NCBI RefSeq assembly: GCF_003576645.1
Contig: NC_044930.1
Location: 8,767,512 to 8,831,511, forward strand
DNA: 64,000 nt
Origin: Ipomoea triloba
Lineage: Eukaryota; Streptophyta; Magnoliopsida; Solanales; Convolvulaceae
Direction: 5' to 3'
Shown: piece after piece, positions 21,906-32,530 of the stretch
How the letters are laid out: each line of letters opens with the position of its first letter
Numbering within the stretch: position 1 is the first letter of the stretch
Program-made: the position numbers and the translations under genes
The notes under the pieces: generated by a model
What the model was told of the DNA's origin: nothing
What the model saw: only the letters and a program-made list of their open reading frames with translations
Databases searched by the model: none

Positions 21906-22356
21906 AAATTTCATTAAACAAGACATACACATACTTCATAGTATTAAAAAAAAAAAACAAAGATAACATGAATTGGACAACCAAACTATCGTCGTCAAAA
22001 TTAAATAAATTATCGTAAAAAACAATGTCATACAGAGTCCATAGTACACCACGAATCCTGGTCCCGATATAAAGATTGGACTAGTTAATAGCGGGAATTG
22101 TTCTAAAAGAATGGGTGGAAAGGCGATGAGAGAAATGATTGTTCAATAAATGTTCTCTCTAGCTAGCCCTCCCTATCTATCTACAATGCAACCTGTTATG
22201 GTTTAAAAGCATATTCTACACAATTTACCCATCAATCCGATCCCATATGATATATTTATGTAACGAAATACGATCCAAGTACGGAGTATTTTAATTGCTG
22301 AAACCAATATAATAGTTTGAAATAGTTGAACTTAAAAGGAATAGTTGATGTATTAC
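21906..22356 (-). other. Start of the 12.1-kb NLR intron
   Basis: This is the first part (in transcription order) of the intron that begins at the donor CTCCAG|GTAATA at 22,356. No element with clear ends is seen. Confidence 0.5.
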
Positions 22357-22824
22357 CTGGAGAGTTTTCACATTATTGTATTGGCCTTTGATTTCGAACT
22401 GCATGAGATATAGAAGTTCTTTTTCGTGCTCTTGGCGAATCGCTTTCATCTTTGCCCTGATGGACTCTATATCGCTCGCATAGGCGCTGACCTTACCACA
22501 AAGTGGAATCCTATCCCAGGACTTTAAAATGACATGGTCTCCGTGTCTCTTATTCAGTACAACGTATTTGGCAATCGTATCCTTGGCTTCATCAACAACA
22601 ATTCGGAATTTTTTGACTATTACTCTCAAAACATGGTGGTCGTTGGCCCTTGGGTTCTTGAAAGCTTCCCCAAGCCTGGCGGTAAACGTTTCGATCTCGG
22701 AGGTGAGATTTATTATCTCAGAATCTATGCCACGAGCCCGCTTTACATTGTCTGTTACAGTTTGGACCAAAGCATTTACCCCCTGTGTTACCAGTTCCTC
22801 TAGGACTTTGTCCACGACTATCAT
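22357..22824 (-). CDS. CC1: first coiled-coil exon of the main NLR gene
   Basis: This is a 156-codon exon counted from the ATG at 22,824 (M-I-V-V-D-K-V-L-E-E-L) to the donor CTCCAG|GTAATA, phase 0. It encodes an Rx_N-like coiled coil: D-S-E-I-I-N-L-T-S-E-I-E-T-F, F-K-N-P-R-A-N, then V-V-D-E-A-K-D-T-I-A-K-Y in the EDVID position, and S-I-R-A-K-M-K. An upstream in-frame ATG at 22,911 would add 29 residues (MYTSC), but that part has no counterpart in CC2 or CC3, so I prefer 22,824. It is joined in phase to the NB-ARC-LRR exon at 10,241 across a 12.1-kb transposon-filled intron, with no other NB-ARC exon nearer. Alternatively it is an orphan CC exon left by an older gene. Confidence 0.75.
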
Positions 22825-23758
22825 CCTTAGCTTGCTTGCTTGCGCTCTCTCGATCACTATCTCGCAGGGAATTGAAGAAATAGGAAATGCAATTATGCAG
22901 GAGGTATACACTATACAGTGGATTAGATGCTAATGCGCGCTGAGTGTGAATACTTTAATTTTTTTGAAGTTGACTTTGCATACAATTAGTATTTAGAATG
23001 AATTCCATTTTTTGTCCCATTGTTATAGGGAGAGTCTAATTTTAGTTTAGCTTAATTAATTTTGCACATTGCGACCACTGTTATTAAACGTGTTCCACTT
23101 TTAGTCTATCATTAGTATTTCCGTCAAGAGGCTGCGTAATCTATCTAGGGATATTTTGGTCTTTCTATGATTGTCTCTTCTCTTTTACTCTTTTTTACGA
23201 CAACCGGTTCCAATTAATCACTCTATCTCATTGAGAGATCATGGAGGTGGGTCAATCGCCTCCAAAAGTGGTGGTGGAGGCGTTCGATCGTGTCTGAGAT
23301 ATTCTGGTCGATTTGCGTCGTAAGGGGTATACACTATATGTAACTTCGCCTCCAACAATAAACTATGTAAAACTACATATATGTTACTATTTTTTATTTT
23401 AAAAAATAATTGTATTGTAATTCAAATGTAGTGTGCCAAACAAAGTAGAACTACTGAATGTGGATATTAGGGTTATAAAATTCATGTACGAAATTATTTT
23501 CAAAAATTTGTTGAAAGGAATGGTAAGGCAAGTAATTTAATAAAATATCTCTCCTTCAAATTTTTGAAAATACTAATTTATTGATTATTTATTTCTTTTC
23601 AACTTTGTAGAGCTTGGAGAGATTTGGAAGATTGCACTACAATAATCAAGAGATTGATAAAGTTAGAGGCATATAGTCCAAGTTTCTTATTGATGAATGT
23701 GTTAATACAATGCTTCTTTAGTACATTAAATAATTGATGTTGATTATTTTAGTTTCAA

Positions 23759-23792
<34 letters not shown>
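22825..23792. other. 5' flank of the NLR gene with a partial MITE
   Basis: Upstream of CC1, 22,980-23,130 resembles one arm of the family A foldback MITE (ATTCCATTTTTTGTCCC, CACTTTTAGTC). 23,200-23,330 is GC-richer with no open frame that I recognise. A (TTA)n run lies at 23,762-23,792. A TATA-like TATAGTGTATACC sits at about 22,898-22,912 on the minus strand, but no promoter can be proven. Confidence 0.4.
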
Positions 23793-23793
<1 letters not shown>

Positions 23794-24780
23794 TAGAATT
23801 TTCGCCCGTGTGTTGCACAGAATGGATTTGTTATAATATTTTAATAATATTTGTGTCGATATACAATTATATAAATTATAACATCAAATATTATATAGCG
23901 CAATTGATGGAATTGGTTGGAAGATCAATTATGTTTTATGATGTTTTCCTTGCTCGAATTATAACAAATAATTGTCCAATTACCCATGCAATGCACGGAT
24001 AATTTTTTTTATTATATATTGAGATAATAAAAATAAAGAAATTGTAAAAAAAATTCTAATATTGAACGTGTACATTTATTTGATTATAAGATTAGTGCAA
24101 AAGTATTACTCAATTAATTGAATAATATATGATTTATTTGTCTACAATTATCTTAAAAAGATCTATATATAATATGACTTATGTAATTATATTATTACTA
24201 AAATAAATATGGGAAAAATGAGAAATAATTTAATTATAATTATTATAAAAATAAATTCAACGATCAATGTTTAGCTTAATTAGCATAATAATTATTAGCC
24301 AATTATTATTAATCAATTACACTTATATATGTGTAATTATACTTTTATACTTTAAGTATATTCATTTTCACCATATTGCATTTAGTTTTATCTTCTTCCT
24401 CCATATTTGAATGAATTAATTTTGATTATTATAAAAATCTAACAACCCATGTCAAATTAATATTTTTAAAGTTTAAATAACTTAAAGTTTTCAAAAGGAA
24501 AGTATAATTATTTTTTATTAAAGTTTTAAAATAATTTTTAGTCAATTAGTAATATCTTTTTCCTTTTCCGATAAATGATTTTACTTTTATTAATAGTGTT
24601 GATACGTGAATATAGCAATGATATTACCAATTAATAGATATTAATTAATTTCTATTTTACATTTTCTTACCAAATAAGCTTTATTAATTATTTGACCAAT
24701 AAAATATTTAATAAATTGACTATAAAAGTTTGGGCGGGAAAAATGAAATAGGGAGATTTTATTTTTATATATAGTATAGA
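23793..24780 (-). mobile_element. Complete non-autonomous Helitron (988 bp)
   Basis: Read on the minus strand it starts TCTATACTATATATAAAAA (5' TC) and ends with a hairpin GTGCAACACAC followed by GGGCGAAAATTCTAG (3' CTAG). It is inserted between host A and T. These are the defining marks of plant Helitrons. The interior is AT-rich and non-coding, so mobilisation would need a Rep/helicase from elsewhere. Confidence 0.85.
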
Positions 24781-25702
24781 TAATACGTGTAAGTTTAATT
24801 TTGTTTAATTATTGATGTAATATGTGTACCTTTAATCTCCTTTAATTATGTCGTAATATGTGTACCGCTAATTTCCTTAATTGATTAGATAAAATCTATA
24901 GTATGGCAAGCTATATTATGGCAAGTATAAAAAACAATTTAAGAATCTCAAAAAAAAAAACAATTTAAGAAAAGTATAATGTGTGAATTAATTTCTTAAT
25001 TACTATAATTAAAGATTTTATTCAAAAGTAACTATTAGTATAAATTTATGTGTAATAATCTGTGAATTTGAGTAATTTGCATAATTGTATGGACGCAATA
25101 ATTTGTGAATTAACGTAATAATCTGTGAATTGGAACAATTATCATAATTTTTTAAATATCCTTTAATTATGATGGACTTAATAAGTGTATTATCAATTTA
25201 CTTAATTGATTATATAAAAATATAAAATTTAAATAATGGAAAGTATTAATTCCTTTATTTCTATAATTTTTAAGAAGGAATTCTCAATGTTTAATTATAC
25301 CATAATAAATTTAGATGTTAAATACAATTGGTAATTACCACGGGTCATTTAGATGCTATAGTAATTACCTATATATATTACCTAAATAAACAGATTAACA
25401 TATGGATCAACATTATAAAAAATGATGAAACCTTTTAAGTAAGATACATTAGGAAATGTATCAATTAATTAAAATATGATAGATAGTACCAAAAAAAATT
25501 AAAAGTTGACAAAAAAATTATATTAGCAAATTGATTAGCTAGTATCAATCCTGCTAATTTTTCTTAATACTATGTTTGTAATTACCGTTATAAACATATT
25601 TAATAGAAAATTTTAATTAGGAACTTATATTAAGCATTTTGGATTATTATTATAATATTATTAATAATATTAATATTAGAAAAATTATATTAAGAATTAA
25701 GA

Positions 25703-25749
<47 letters not shown>

Positions 25750-26106
25750 CTTAATAGCAGCAGTATTATATCAATGTAAAAAATTTATATTATTATTATG
25801 TATGCAATAGATCCACCTCATCTCTGATCCTATCCCAAAACCATAATAATATGCAAGAGTATAAGATAAACTTTTCAAAAGAAACACAACTAAGGGATGG
25901 GAATAGCAAGTAATTTTAATACAACATATTTATAACAACCAAACCAAATTAAAAAAAGAAAATACGCAGAAACTTCTCCATAAAATAATAACTTTTAGAA
26001 ATAGAAAAATATGTAATTTTACCACTTCATAACTGTAACAACAACTGAATTGAACCCTTGCAGCCATTTGCTCCTTATTCATTGCCCTTTCTGATCCAAT
26101 TGCTGA
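24781..26106. other. AT-rich sequence with a (TTA)n tract, no gene
   Basis: Low-complexity AT-rich DNA. A (TTA)n tract sits at about 25,700-25,750. No coding frame or element end is supported. Confidence 0.5.
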
Positions 26107-26310
26107 TACTGGTGCTAAAAGCACTCAACAATCTTCATAAGTTCCGCGCCGAAAACCCCAATATGTAATTCAAGGCCTTGAACCATGTTTGCCTTTTTCC
26201 CATCCACTCTCTCGTAATCAACAAAATCTTTATTTCGCTTCACTTGCCGGGGAGAATATGGTATGCTCTTTCTCCTCTTCCTCCGCTAACCCCTATCGTT
26301 TACCCTAGAT
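26107..26310 (-). pseudogene. AlkB-like (ALKBH9/10-type) gene fragment
   Basis: A minus-strand frame reads S-I-P-Y-S-P-R-Q-V-K-R-N-K-D-F-V, then Y-E-R-V-D-G-K-K-A-N-M-V-Q-G-L-E-L-H, G-V-F-G-A-E-L-M-K-I-V-E-C-F and a stop. The E-R-V-(D/N)-G-K...V-x-G-L-E-L-H-x-G-V-F signature precedes the 2OG-Fe(II) oxygenase core of plant ALKBH9/10 RNA demethylases, as I recall the family. The catalytic core itself is absent and a TAG replaces the expected tyrosine-like codon, so this is a captured exon and not a gene. It lies next to Helitron-type termini at 27,296, which may have carried it. Confidence 0.55.
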
Positions 26311-26756
26311 GACGTCGGTGAATGTTTGCGATTTACCGGTGCCAGCGACAACGCATCGAAAACCGTCTTTTTCAACCAATTAAAGTAGGTCGGTGCAATT
26401 CTTGGTGCATGCACCACCGTAGCTTTCTAAGAGGAGTTAGATGGGGCTTCGTTATCACTAGGAAACGGTATATCACCAAATTGAATTACAAAAAATTTCA
26501 AAACAATTGTTAACACGAAATCATAAACTAAACAATGAAAGGAAGAACAACAAAGCATAACCATGAATCTAAAGAAAGAAATCAAAGGATTTTCACTTAC
26601 TCTTGAGTCTTAAGCTTGTCCATTAGAGTCGTGATCGGAACCCTACGAAATGAACGCCAACTTTGCCGAGTTCAGAAGTTGTGAGGGAGCAATCTCTGAT
26701 GCTCAAAACTTATATAAAAGAAATTGGCGTCAATTTAAACTTGTTGGAATAAAATT
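26311..26756. other. Moderately GC-rich unidentified block
   Basis: Less AT-rich than its surroundings up to about 26,470 and then ordinary. It may be more captured gene sequence (intron or UTR), but I recognise no protein motif and no long frame. Confidence 0.35.
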
Positions 26757-27190
26757 AGGAAGAATGCTACCAGGGGTTTTAATTTTATCGGGATTATGGC
26801 AATAAATTTTATGAAAATATATAAATGGTTAATTAATAAAATAACCATATATATATATTTGGTTTTACTAAAATAATTCTCGTGGTAATATGGAATAAAA
26901 TTAGGAAGAATGCTAGTGGAGTAGAGGTTTTAATTTCCTTGGGATTATGGCAATAAATTTTATGGAAATATATATAGATAATTAATAAAATAACCATATA
27001 TATATTCGGCTTTACTAAAATAATTCTCGTGGGATTTTGAAATAAAATTAGGAAGAATGCTACTGGAGTAGAGGCTTTTATTTTCTTGGGATTATAACAA
27101 TAAATTTTATGGAAATATATATAGTTAATAAATAAAATAACCATATATATATATATATGGCTTTACTAAAATAATTCTCGTGGAATTATG
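26757..27190. repeat. Three-unit tandem repeat, 146-147 bp period
   Basis: AGGAAGAATGCTA starts units at 26,757, 26,903 and 27,050. Each unit contains GGGATTATGGCAATAAATT-like, ACCATATATATAT and TTTACTAAAATAATTCTCG phrases. A partial fourth unit follows to about 27,230. It ends at a Helitron-like terminus. Confidence 0.85.
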
Positions 27191-27230
27191 GCATATAATT
27201 TTACTAAAATAATTCTTAATTTGATTTTAC

Positions 27231-27296
27231 TAAAACGCCCCTGAGTTTGAGCGAGAAAATTTGGGAGGAGGATATTATTTTTATATATAGTATAGA
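27231..27296 (-). mobile_element. Helitron 5' terminus (minus orientation)
   Basis: On the minus strand TCTATACTATATATAAAAA begins at 27,296 after a host A, identical to the start of the Helitron at 23,793-24,780. The matching 3' hairpin and CTAG end was not found, so the element's extent (probably leftward over the tandem repeat and the AlkB fragment) is open. Confidence 0.6.
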
Positions 27297-27465
27297 TAGA
27301 TTATATTACATTACATATATTAGGAATAGGAATATATCACCAATTAATATTAACAATATTATCATATCACTAATCACCAATCACCAATTAATTAATTAAT
27401 ATCAATATCAATATTAATATATAACAATATTACCATATCACTAATCACCAATCAGGCAATCACCA

Positions 27466-27526
<61 letters not shown>

Positions 27527-28044
27527 CTAATATATAACAATATTACCATATCACTAATCACCAATCACCAATTATTTATTCTCTTTTAAAATAATCACCA
27601 ATTAATTAATTAATATTAGTATATATTAATATTAAGAATAATACCATATACCATATTATCATTGAGTTAATATTAATATATAACAATATTACCATATCAC
27701 TAATCACCAATCACCAATTAATTATTCTTTTTTAAAATAATCACCAATTAATTAATTAATATTAGTATATATTAATATATTATATATTAATATATTAATA
27801 TTAAGAATAATACCATATACCATATTATCAATTATCAATTATATATCACCAATCACCCATCACCCATTAATATTAACAATATTACCATATTATCATAATC
27901 ATATTAATATAATAATATTATAGGATGGATAATTAATAAAATAATAAAATAATAAATAAATAAAATAAATGATTTTACCAAAATACCCCTAAGTTTTGGG
28001 GGGGAAATTTGGGAGGAGGATATTGTTTTTATATATAGTATAGA
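27297..28044 (-). mobile_element. Second Helitron-like terminus after AT-rich CACCAATTA repeats
   Basis: At 28,044 the minus strand again starts TCTATACTATATATAAAAA, preceded inside by the same AGTTT..GGGAGGAGGATATT phrase as at 27,240-27,290. The interior repeats CCATATCACTAATCACCAATCACC many times and has a (TA)n run at about 27,472-27,520. This is a duplicated or nested Helitron derivative without coding capacity. Confidence 0.55.
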
Positions 28045-28565
28045 TTATTATTAATTAGTATCAATTGTATAATTTATTAGCTAGATTAATTGTGATATTT
28101 ATTAGTAATTGAGAGATTTATTAGCTTGATCAATTGTGAGATTATGAATCTAAAATTGCACAGGATTTGAATGTCGATGTGAATTGTAAAATTGCACAAA
28201 TTTTGGGAGGAAATTATAATACAAAATAAATATTCAAAAAAATTATAGAACCGACGTCATATACTTTTTAAAAAAATTAATTTAAACTTAGTTGTTGTAT
28301 GTTACTTTAAAAAAATTTGAAACTAACAAGCGACATTAATTTTTTCCTAAAAATTGATGTCGTATGTTTTTTCTAAATATTTTAATTTAAACATATGATG
28401 TTGGTTTTTAACTTGAAAAATATGTCATATGTTTAAATTAAAAAATATACGACGTCGGTTTGTCTAAAGAACCGACATCGTATACTTCTAAAAAAATTTA
28501 AATTAACATTCGACGTCAATTTTTAAATCAATTACAGTAATTTTGTTTTATTTAATTTTTTATTC
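28045..28565. repeat. Short facing repeats of CGACGTC words
   Basis: 28,248-28,520 has several direct and inverted copies of (A)CCGACGTC / GACGTCGGTT / ATACGACGTC separated by 50-90 bp. Such arrays occur in the subterminal regions of CACTA-like elements, but no CACTA terminus is seen. The rest is featureless. Confidence 0.45.
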
Positions 28566-28880
28566 TGTCAAATATTCAACTAGATAAAATTATTGAAGTT
28601 CAAAACTCAATTAAACATAAAACTACATTAAAATAATTATGATAATGATCTAACTCATAAATGTCATAATAAAGTTACTTTGATGTGCCCCATCACAATA
28701 CTATGCAAATGGATTCAGTGGATTGGCACAATTACGCAAATAATTTAGGTAGGGCGTCAAGTCAGAATACATCAAAAGTCATATCGTTGTCTCCTTAATA
28801 AAGGTTGCGCCATTTCCTTAATTATTTGAGCTAGTGAGTTTTGTAGCTTTTCGTACGATATTATCTGCTAGTAGGAAAAT
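28566..28880 (+). repeat. Anonymous triplicated segment, copy 1
   Basis: This roughly 315-bp segment (phrases CAACTAGATAAAATTATTGAAG, GGATTGGCACAATTA, AGCTAGTGAGTTTTGTAGC) recurs at about 29,591-29,815 (shorter) and 30,972-31,940 (interrupted by two MITEs). It is non-coding. Confidence 0.75.
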
Positions 28881-29590
28881 AAGTTTTATTATTCTCATCT
28901 TTTATTTTTCTTACAAATATTTGATATAGATATTTTTTTGGTTCACATGATGAAAATAGTACTACGTATATCGTTTGTCATATTAGAAAATAGAAGTAAG
29001 GGATCAAAAAGAATTTTGGAGTATAAATAGTAGAACATAATTTTACATGTACTCACATTTTTTACTTCCATCTTTTACTCTCTATGATGTGGCATGGTTT
29101 GATTACTTAATATAATAGGGGTCATGCTTTTTATTTATTTTGTTTTCATTTTTCTAATAAAAATTGAACATAAAAATTAATTAATTATTGAATTTAAAAA
29201 ATATACAATTAGCTTATCGAACAAGTAAAAATTATGCAAATGTACCAAAATGACTATAGAACCAATTAATTATCAGTTGCTTAGCTTAGATGACTTTTGT
29301 TTTGTTTTTTTTTTTTTTGTTTTTTTTGTTTTAAATTTTGAGTTTTTTTTTTTTGTTTATTTAAAAACTACTGTTCATTTCACCAAGACTCCATCACCAT
29401 TATCTTATGAGTTATTTGGTTAGATGTAGTTGCAATTTAAATACAACACAATTCTTTGGTAACCCAAATTACAGTATTTAGTTTGAGCGAGTTACAATTC
29501 CATCAAATTACAATTCATATCCTTCCCATATGAAATCAGTTTAGCATTATACTTATCATTAAAGTTGATATGCCCCCATCCGAAGTAAAC
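28881..29590. other. AT-rich sequence, nothing recognised
   Basis: T-rich runs occur near 29,305-29,355. No gene or element end is supported. Confidence 0.5.
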
Positions 29591-29815
29591 TTTAGAGTAT
29601 GCATGTTACAATTCATAAAGTTGATATACCACATCACACTATTATGCAACTGGATTGGCACAATTATGCAAATAATTTAGGTGGTGTCTCAAGTCAGAAT
29701 ACATCAATAGTCATATCATTTTCTTCTTATTAAAAGTTGTGCCATTTCCTCAATTATTTGAGCTAGCTTGTGAGTTTTGTAGCTTTTCCTACGATATTAT
29801 CTGCGTTAGGCTTAT
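29591..29815 (+). repeat. Anonymous triplicated segment, copy 2
   Basis: It matches copy 1 from TTCATAAAGTTGATAT through TTTTCCTACGATATTATCTGC. It carries no MITE and so provides the empty-site sequence (CACTATTATGCAACTGG) for the Stowaway insertion in copy 3. Confidence 0.75.
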
Positions 29816-29939
29816 CTTTGAAAAATAAAAAATAAAATTCAGTGTTTGGTTGCTGTTTGAAAAATTATTTTGATGTGTTTGATTCATTTTATAAAAAAAA
29901 CAGTAACATTATTTATAATTTTAAATATACAATAATTTA

Positions 29940-29981
29940 TTATTATTATTATCAAATTCCTAAACGCACAACCTTCTCTAT

Positions 29982-30020
<39 letters not shown>

Positions 30021-30044
30021 TAATATTATTATTATTATTATTAA

Positions 30045-30082
<38 letters not shown>
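29940..30082. repeat. (ATA)n/(TTA)n compound microsatellite that can fold on itself
   Basis: A run of ATA trinucleotides (about 29,983-30,020) is followed by TTA trinucleotides to 30,080. The two halves are complementary and can form a long hairpin. The translated Ile or Tyr runs are meaningless. Confidence 0.85.
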
Positions 30083-30084
<2 letters not shown>

Positions 30085-30149
30085 AGATCACCATCCAAAT
30101 CCCGGTAATTATTGTGTAGATCGTGGTTTTGGAACATAAATATAATATA

Positions 30150-30378
30150 CATTTTTTTTTGAAAGGTAAATGTAGCTATTCCATTAATTCATAACATAAA
30201 ACGTTACATCAACAATCAATGAAATGGTAAACCATTCCTTACCGTCAGACATAGAAACAACTTTTCTAACTATGCTATAGAAAACTTGAATCGCAGACTG
30301 TTTCATAACTAGGAAGCTATGTTCCTTCAGGGAGCTTAAAGCTTCATCAAAGATCTGGGTCTTCGTCATCATATAAGA
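30150..30378 (-). mobile_element. 5'-truncated LINE-like retroposon
   Basis: On the minus strand the unit ends in an A-run (T-run at 30,152-30,161 on the plus strand) and is flanked by ATACATTTTT on both sides (about 30,149 and 30,369), as expected of target-primed reverse transcription. The roughly 215-bp body has no domain I can name. It could be a processed mRNA fragment instead. Confidence 0.5.
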
Positions 30379-30590
30379 TACATTTTTATTATGCTAAAAG
30401 TATATTATTTTTGTACTGAAGGTATATTATTTGATAGTATATATAAAATAATGTATTTTCAGTACTTAAATAATGTACTCTAAAATAATGCACTTTATGT
30501 ACAAAAATAATTTACTTTTAATATATTAAAAATATACTTTTTATTTATGGTCCATGTTCTATGCAATAATGATCGCCCAATCCCTACCCA
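30379..30590. mobile_element. MITE arm related to 20,985-21,245
   Basis: It shares repeated AAAGTATATTATTTTTGTAC-like words and the terminal TTTATGGTCCAT..GCAATAATGATCGC with the MITE at 20,985-21,245. The left end abuts or is cut by the retroposon. Confidence 0.5.
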
Positions 30591-31018
30591 ATGTGTAGAA
30601 AAGTTGCCATATTTTCTTTGGTGGATCAAACTTTTCCACCAAGCCAGCTAGCAAAGTTTTAAACTAGCCTATAAATATCTAAAATGATTTCATACCCAAT
30701 TTATTTTAATTTTTTTTATTTAGTTTTTTTTTTTGTTTAATTGAGTTCTAAACTTTAATAATTTTACTTAATTGGATCATCTATTAGAATAATTTAGTAA
30801 TTTTTCTTATATTAATACCAGTTTTTTTTTTTGAAAACATATTAATACCAGTTTAATCATTACCGATAATAATTTTACCTAATTTAGTTATCAACTTAAC
30901 TATATTGGTTTAAATAATTTAATCATCAACTACAGTAATTATTTAATTATTCAATTCTTAAGTCTAATAGTCAAGAATTCAATTAGATAAAATCATCAAA
31001 GTTCATAACTCAATTAAA

Positions 31019-31421
31019 GAGTTAATTCCATTTTGGTCCTAGATTTATAGGTGACAATCCACTTTTAGTCGTTTTTTATTAGAACACATCCACTTTTGAG
31101 CCTAGTATTATTGTGTCATGATCAATTTTGGTCCTTCATCAACAAATCAGTTTAAATATCGTTAAATACAATTACATTTTGGTCTTCAATTATGAATGTT
31201 TTCAAAAAAAAATAAACATACAAAATAGTGTAGTTCAACATACTTTGTATAAAAAAGATTGAAATGTCTTTGTATTTAACGATATTTCAACGATTTTGTT
31301 GCTGGAGGACTAAAATTGGTCATGCCACAATAATAGTAAGACCAAATGAGGATGTTCTAATAAAAATGGACTAAAAGTGGATTGTCACCTATAAATCTAT
31401 GACCAAAAATGGAATTAACTC
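31019..31421. mobile_element. Foldback MITE (family A), complete
   Basis: This is 403 bp, with ends GAGTTAATTCC ... GGAATTAACTC and a 10-bp target duplication CTCAATTAAA (31,009-31,018 and 31,422-31,431). The arms pair over most of their length. It is the clean reference copy for the family; the size and duplication point to a Mutator-like origin. Confidence 0.9.
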
Positions 31422-31540
31422 CTCAATTAAACATAAAAAGAATTTTAAAACTAAATAAAAATAATTATTATAATGAATTGTGTATTAAGTTAACTCATCA
31501 ATTTCATACTGAAGTTGATATACCCCATCACACTATTTTA

Positions 31541-31797
31541 ATCTACTTTCTCTGTCTCATTTTAACTGTCTTACTTTCCTTTTTAATTTGTCCCAAAATG
31601 TTGTCATCTTTTTAAAATTGAACATCACCATCATTCTATTTTTCCAATTTACCCTTATAACTTTTACTTCTTTTATTACTTTTATTTTCAAAAGTGAAAA
31701 AGTAAATGGTATAATTGAAAAGTACATTACATTTACGTAATTTCTTAATAAACGTGCAAAAAGTAAATAAAACAATCAATTCGGGGAGGAGGAAGTG
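31541..31797. mobile_element. Stowaway-like MITE
   Basis: The ends are CTTTCTCTGTCTCATTTTAAC and the complement of ..GGGGAGGAGGAAG, with TA on each side. Copy 2 of the host segment (29,591-29,815) lacks it. It is of the Tc1/mariner-derived MITE type and is non-coding. Confidence 0.75.
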
Positions 31798-32142
31798 TAA
31801 TGCAACTGGATTGGCACAAGTATGCAAATAATTTAGGTGGAGCCTCAAGTCATAATACATCAATAGTCATCATCATTTGCTTAATTATTTGAGCTAGTGA
31901 GTTTTGTAGCTTTTCTTACCATATTATCTGGTAGTACCTCAAATAATTGTTTTTTAAGGAAAATTTGTAGTTTATACTTTATACCCTCACAAATATTATC
32001 ATTTTTGTATATAAGTAATATACATCTTATTCTTAATTTAATATTATATTTATTAGTATAAGTATTATATTTCATATTAACCCAACTTTTTCTATAAATA
32101 AGGATTCGAAAGACGGTCTTATACAAGTTTTTATTTCAGAAA

Positions 32143-32530
32143 ATATATGTGAATCATATAATTTTGAGAAATTTTTAATTTGATATGATTTGAAGATTGG
32201 ATATAACTATGATGTGATAGTGTTCCAGTACATCCTTCCTAATTAATTCAAATGTTTATATTTAGTTTGAAGGTTATCCAAAATGATTAGATTTTTCCTA
32301 TCTTCACCACTATAATTTGCACACTAAAACGCAATTGAAATCTCGCCAAGATATCATCTTACATATAAGCCGGACTGTTCAACATACTAGCTAGGACTGT
32401 TCAGCATATTTCAATAGGGAATTAGAGGACTCATCTTTAATTTTATCCCGATATTGTTCCTGTTTGATATTTATTGTAACTTGACACTTACGAATTTTAA
32501 TATAGTTCAATTTTTTTTGTGTTTATAAAT
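32143..32530 (+). repeat. Dispersed duplicate, copy 1
   Basis: It is collinear with 58,586-59,060: shared ATCATATAATTTTGAGAAATTT, GAAGATTGGATATAACTATG and GAAATCTCGCCAAG phrases with small indels. It is non-coding; the origin is unknown. Confidence 0.7.

Larger units (their letters stand above)
30972..31940 (+). repeat. Anonymous triplicated segment, copy 3, with two MITE insertions
   Basis: It is homologous to 28,566-28,880. It is interrupted by a family A foldback MITE (31,019-31,421) and a Stowaway-like MITE (31,541-31,797), both absent from the other copies. Confidence 0.75.

Noticed and set aside
22529..22933. Plus-strand frames of 134 and 89 codons
   Set aside because: They are antisense to the CC1 exon, which has clear homology to CC2 and CC3 on the other strand.
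29842..30152. Ile-rich frames on both strands
   Set aside because: Translation of (ATA)n/(TTA)n repeats.
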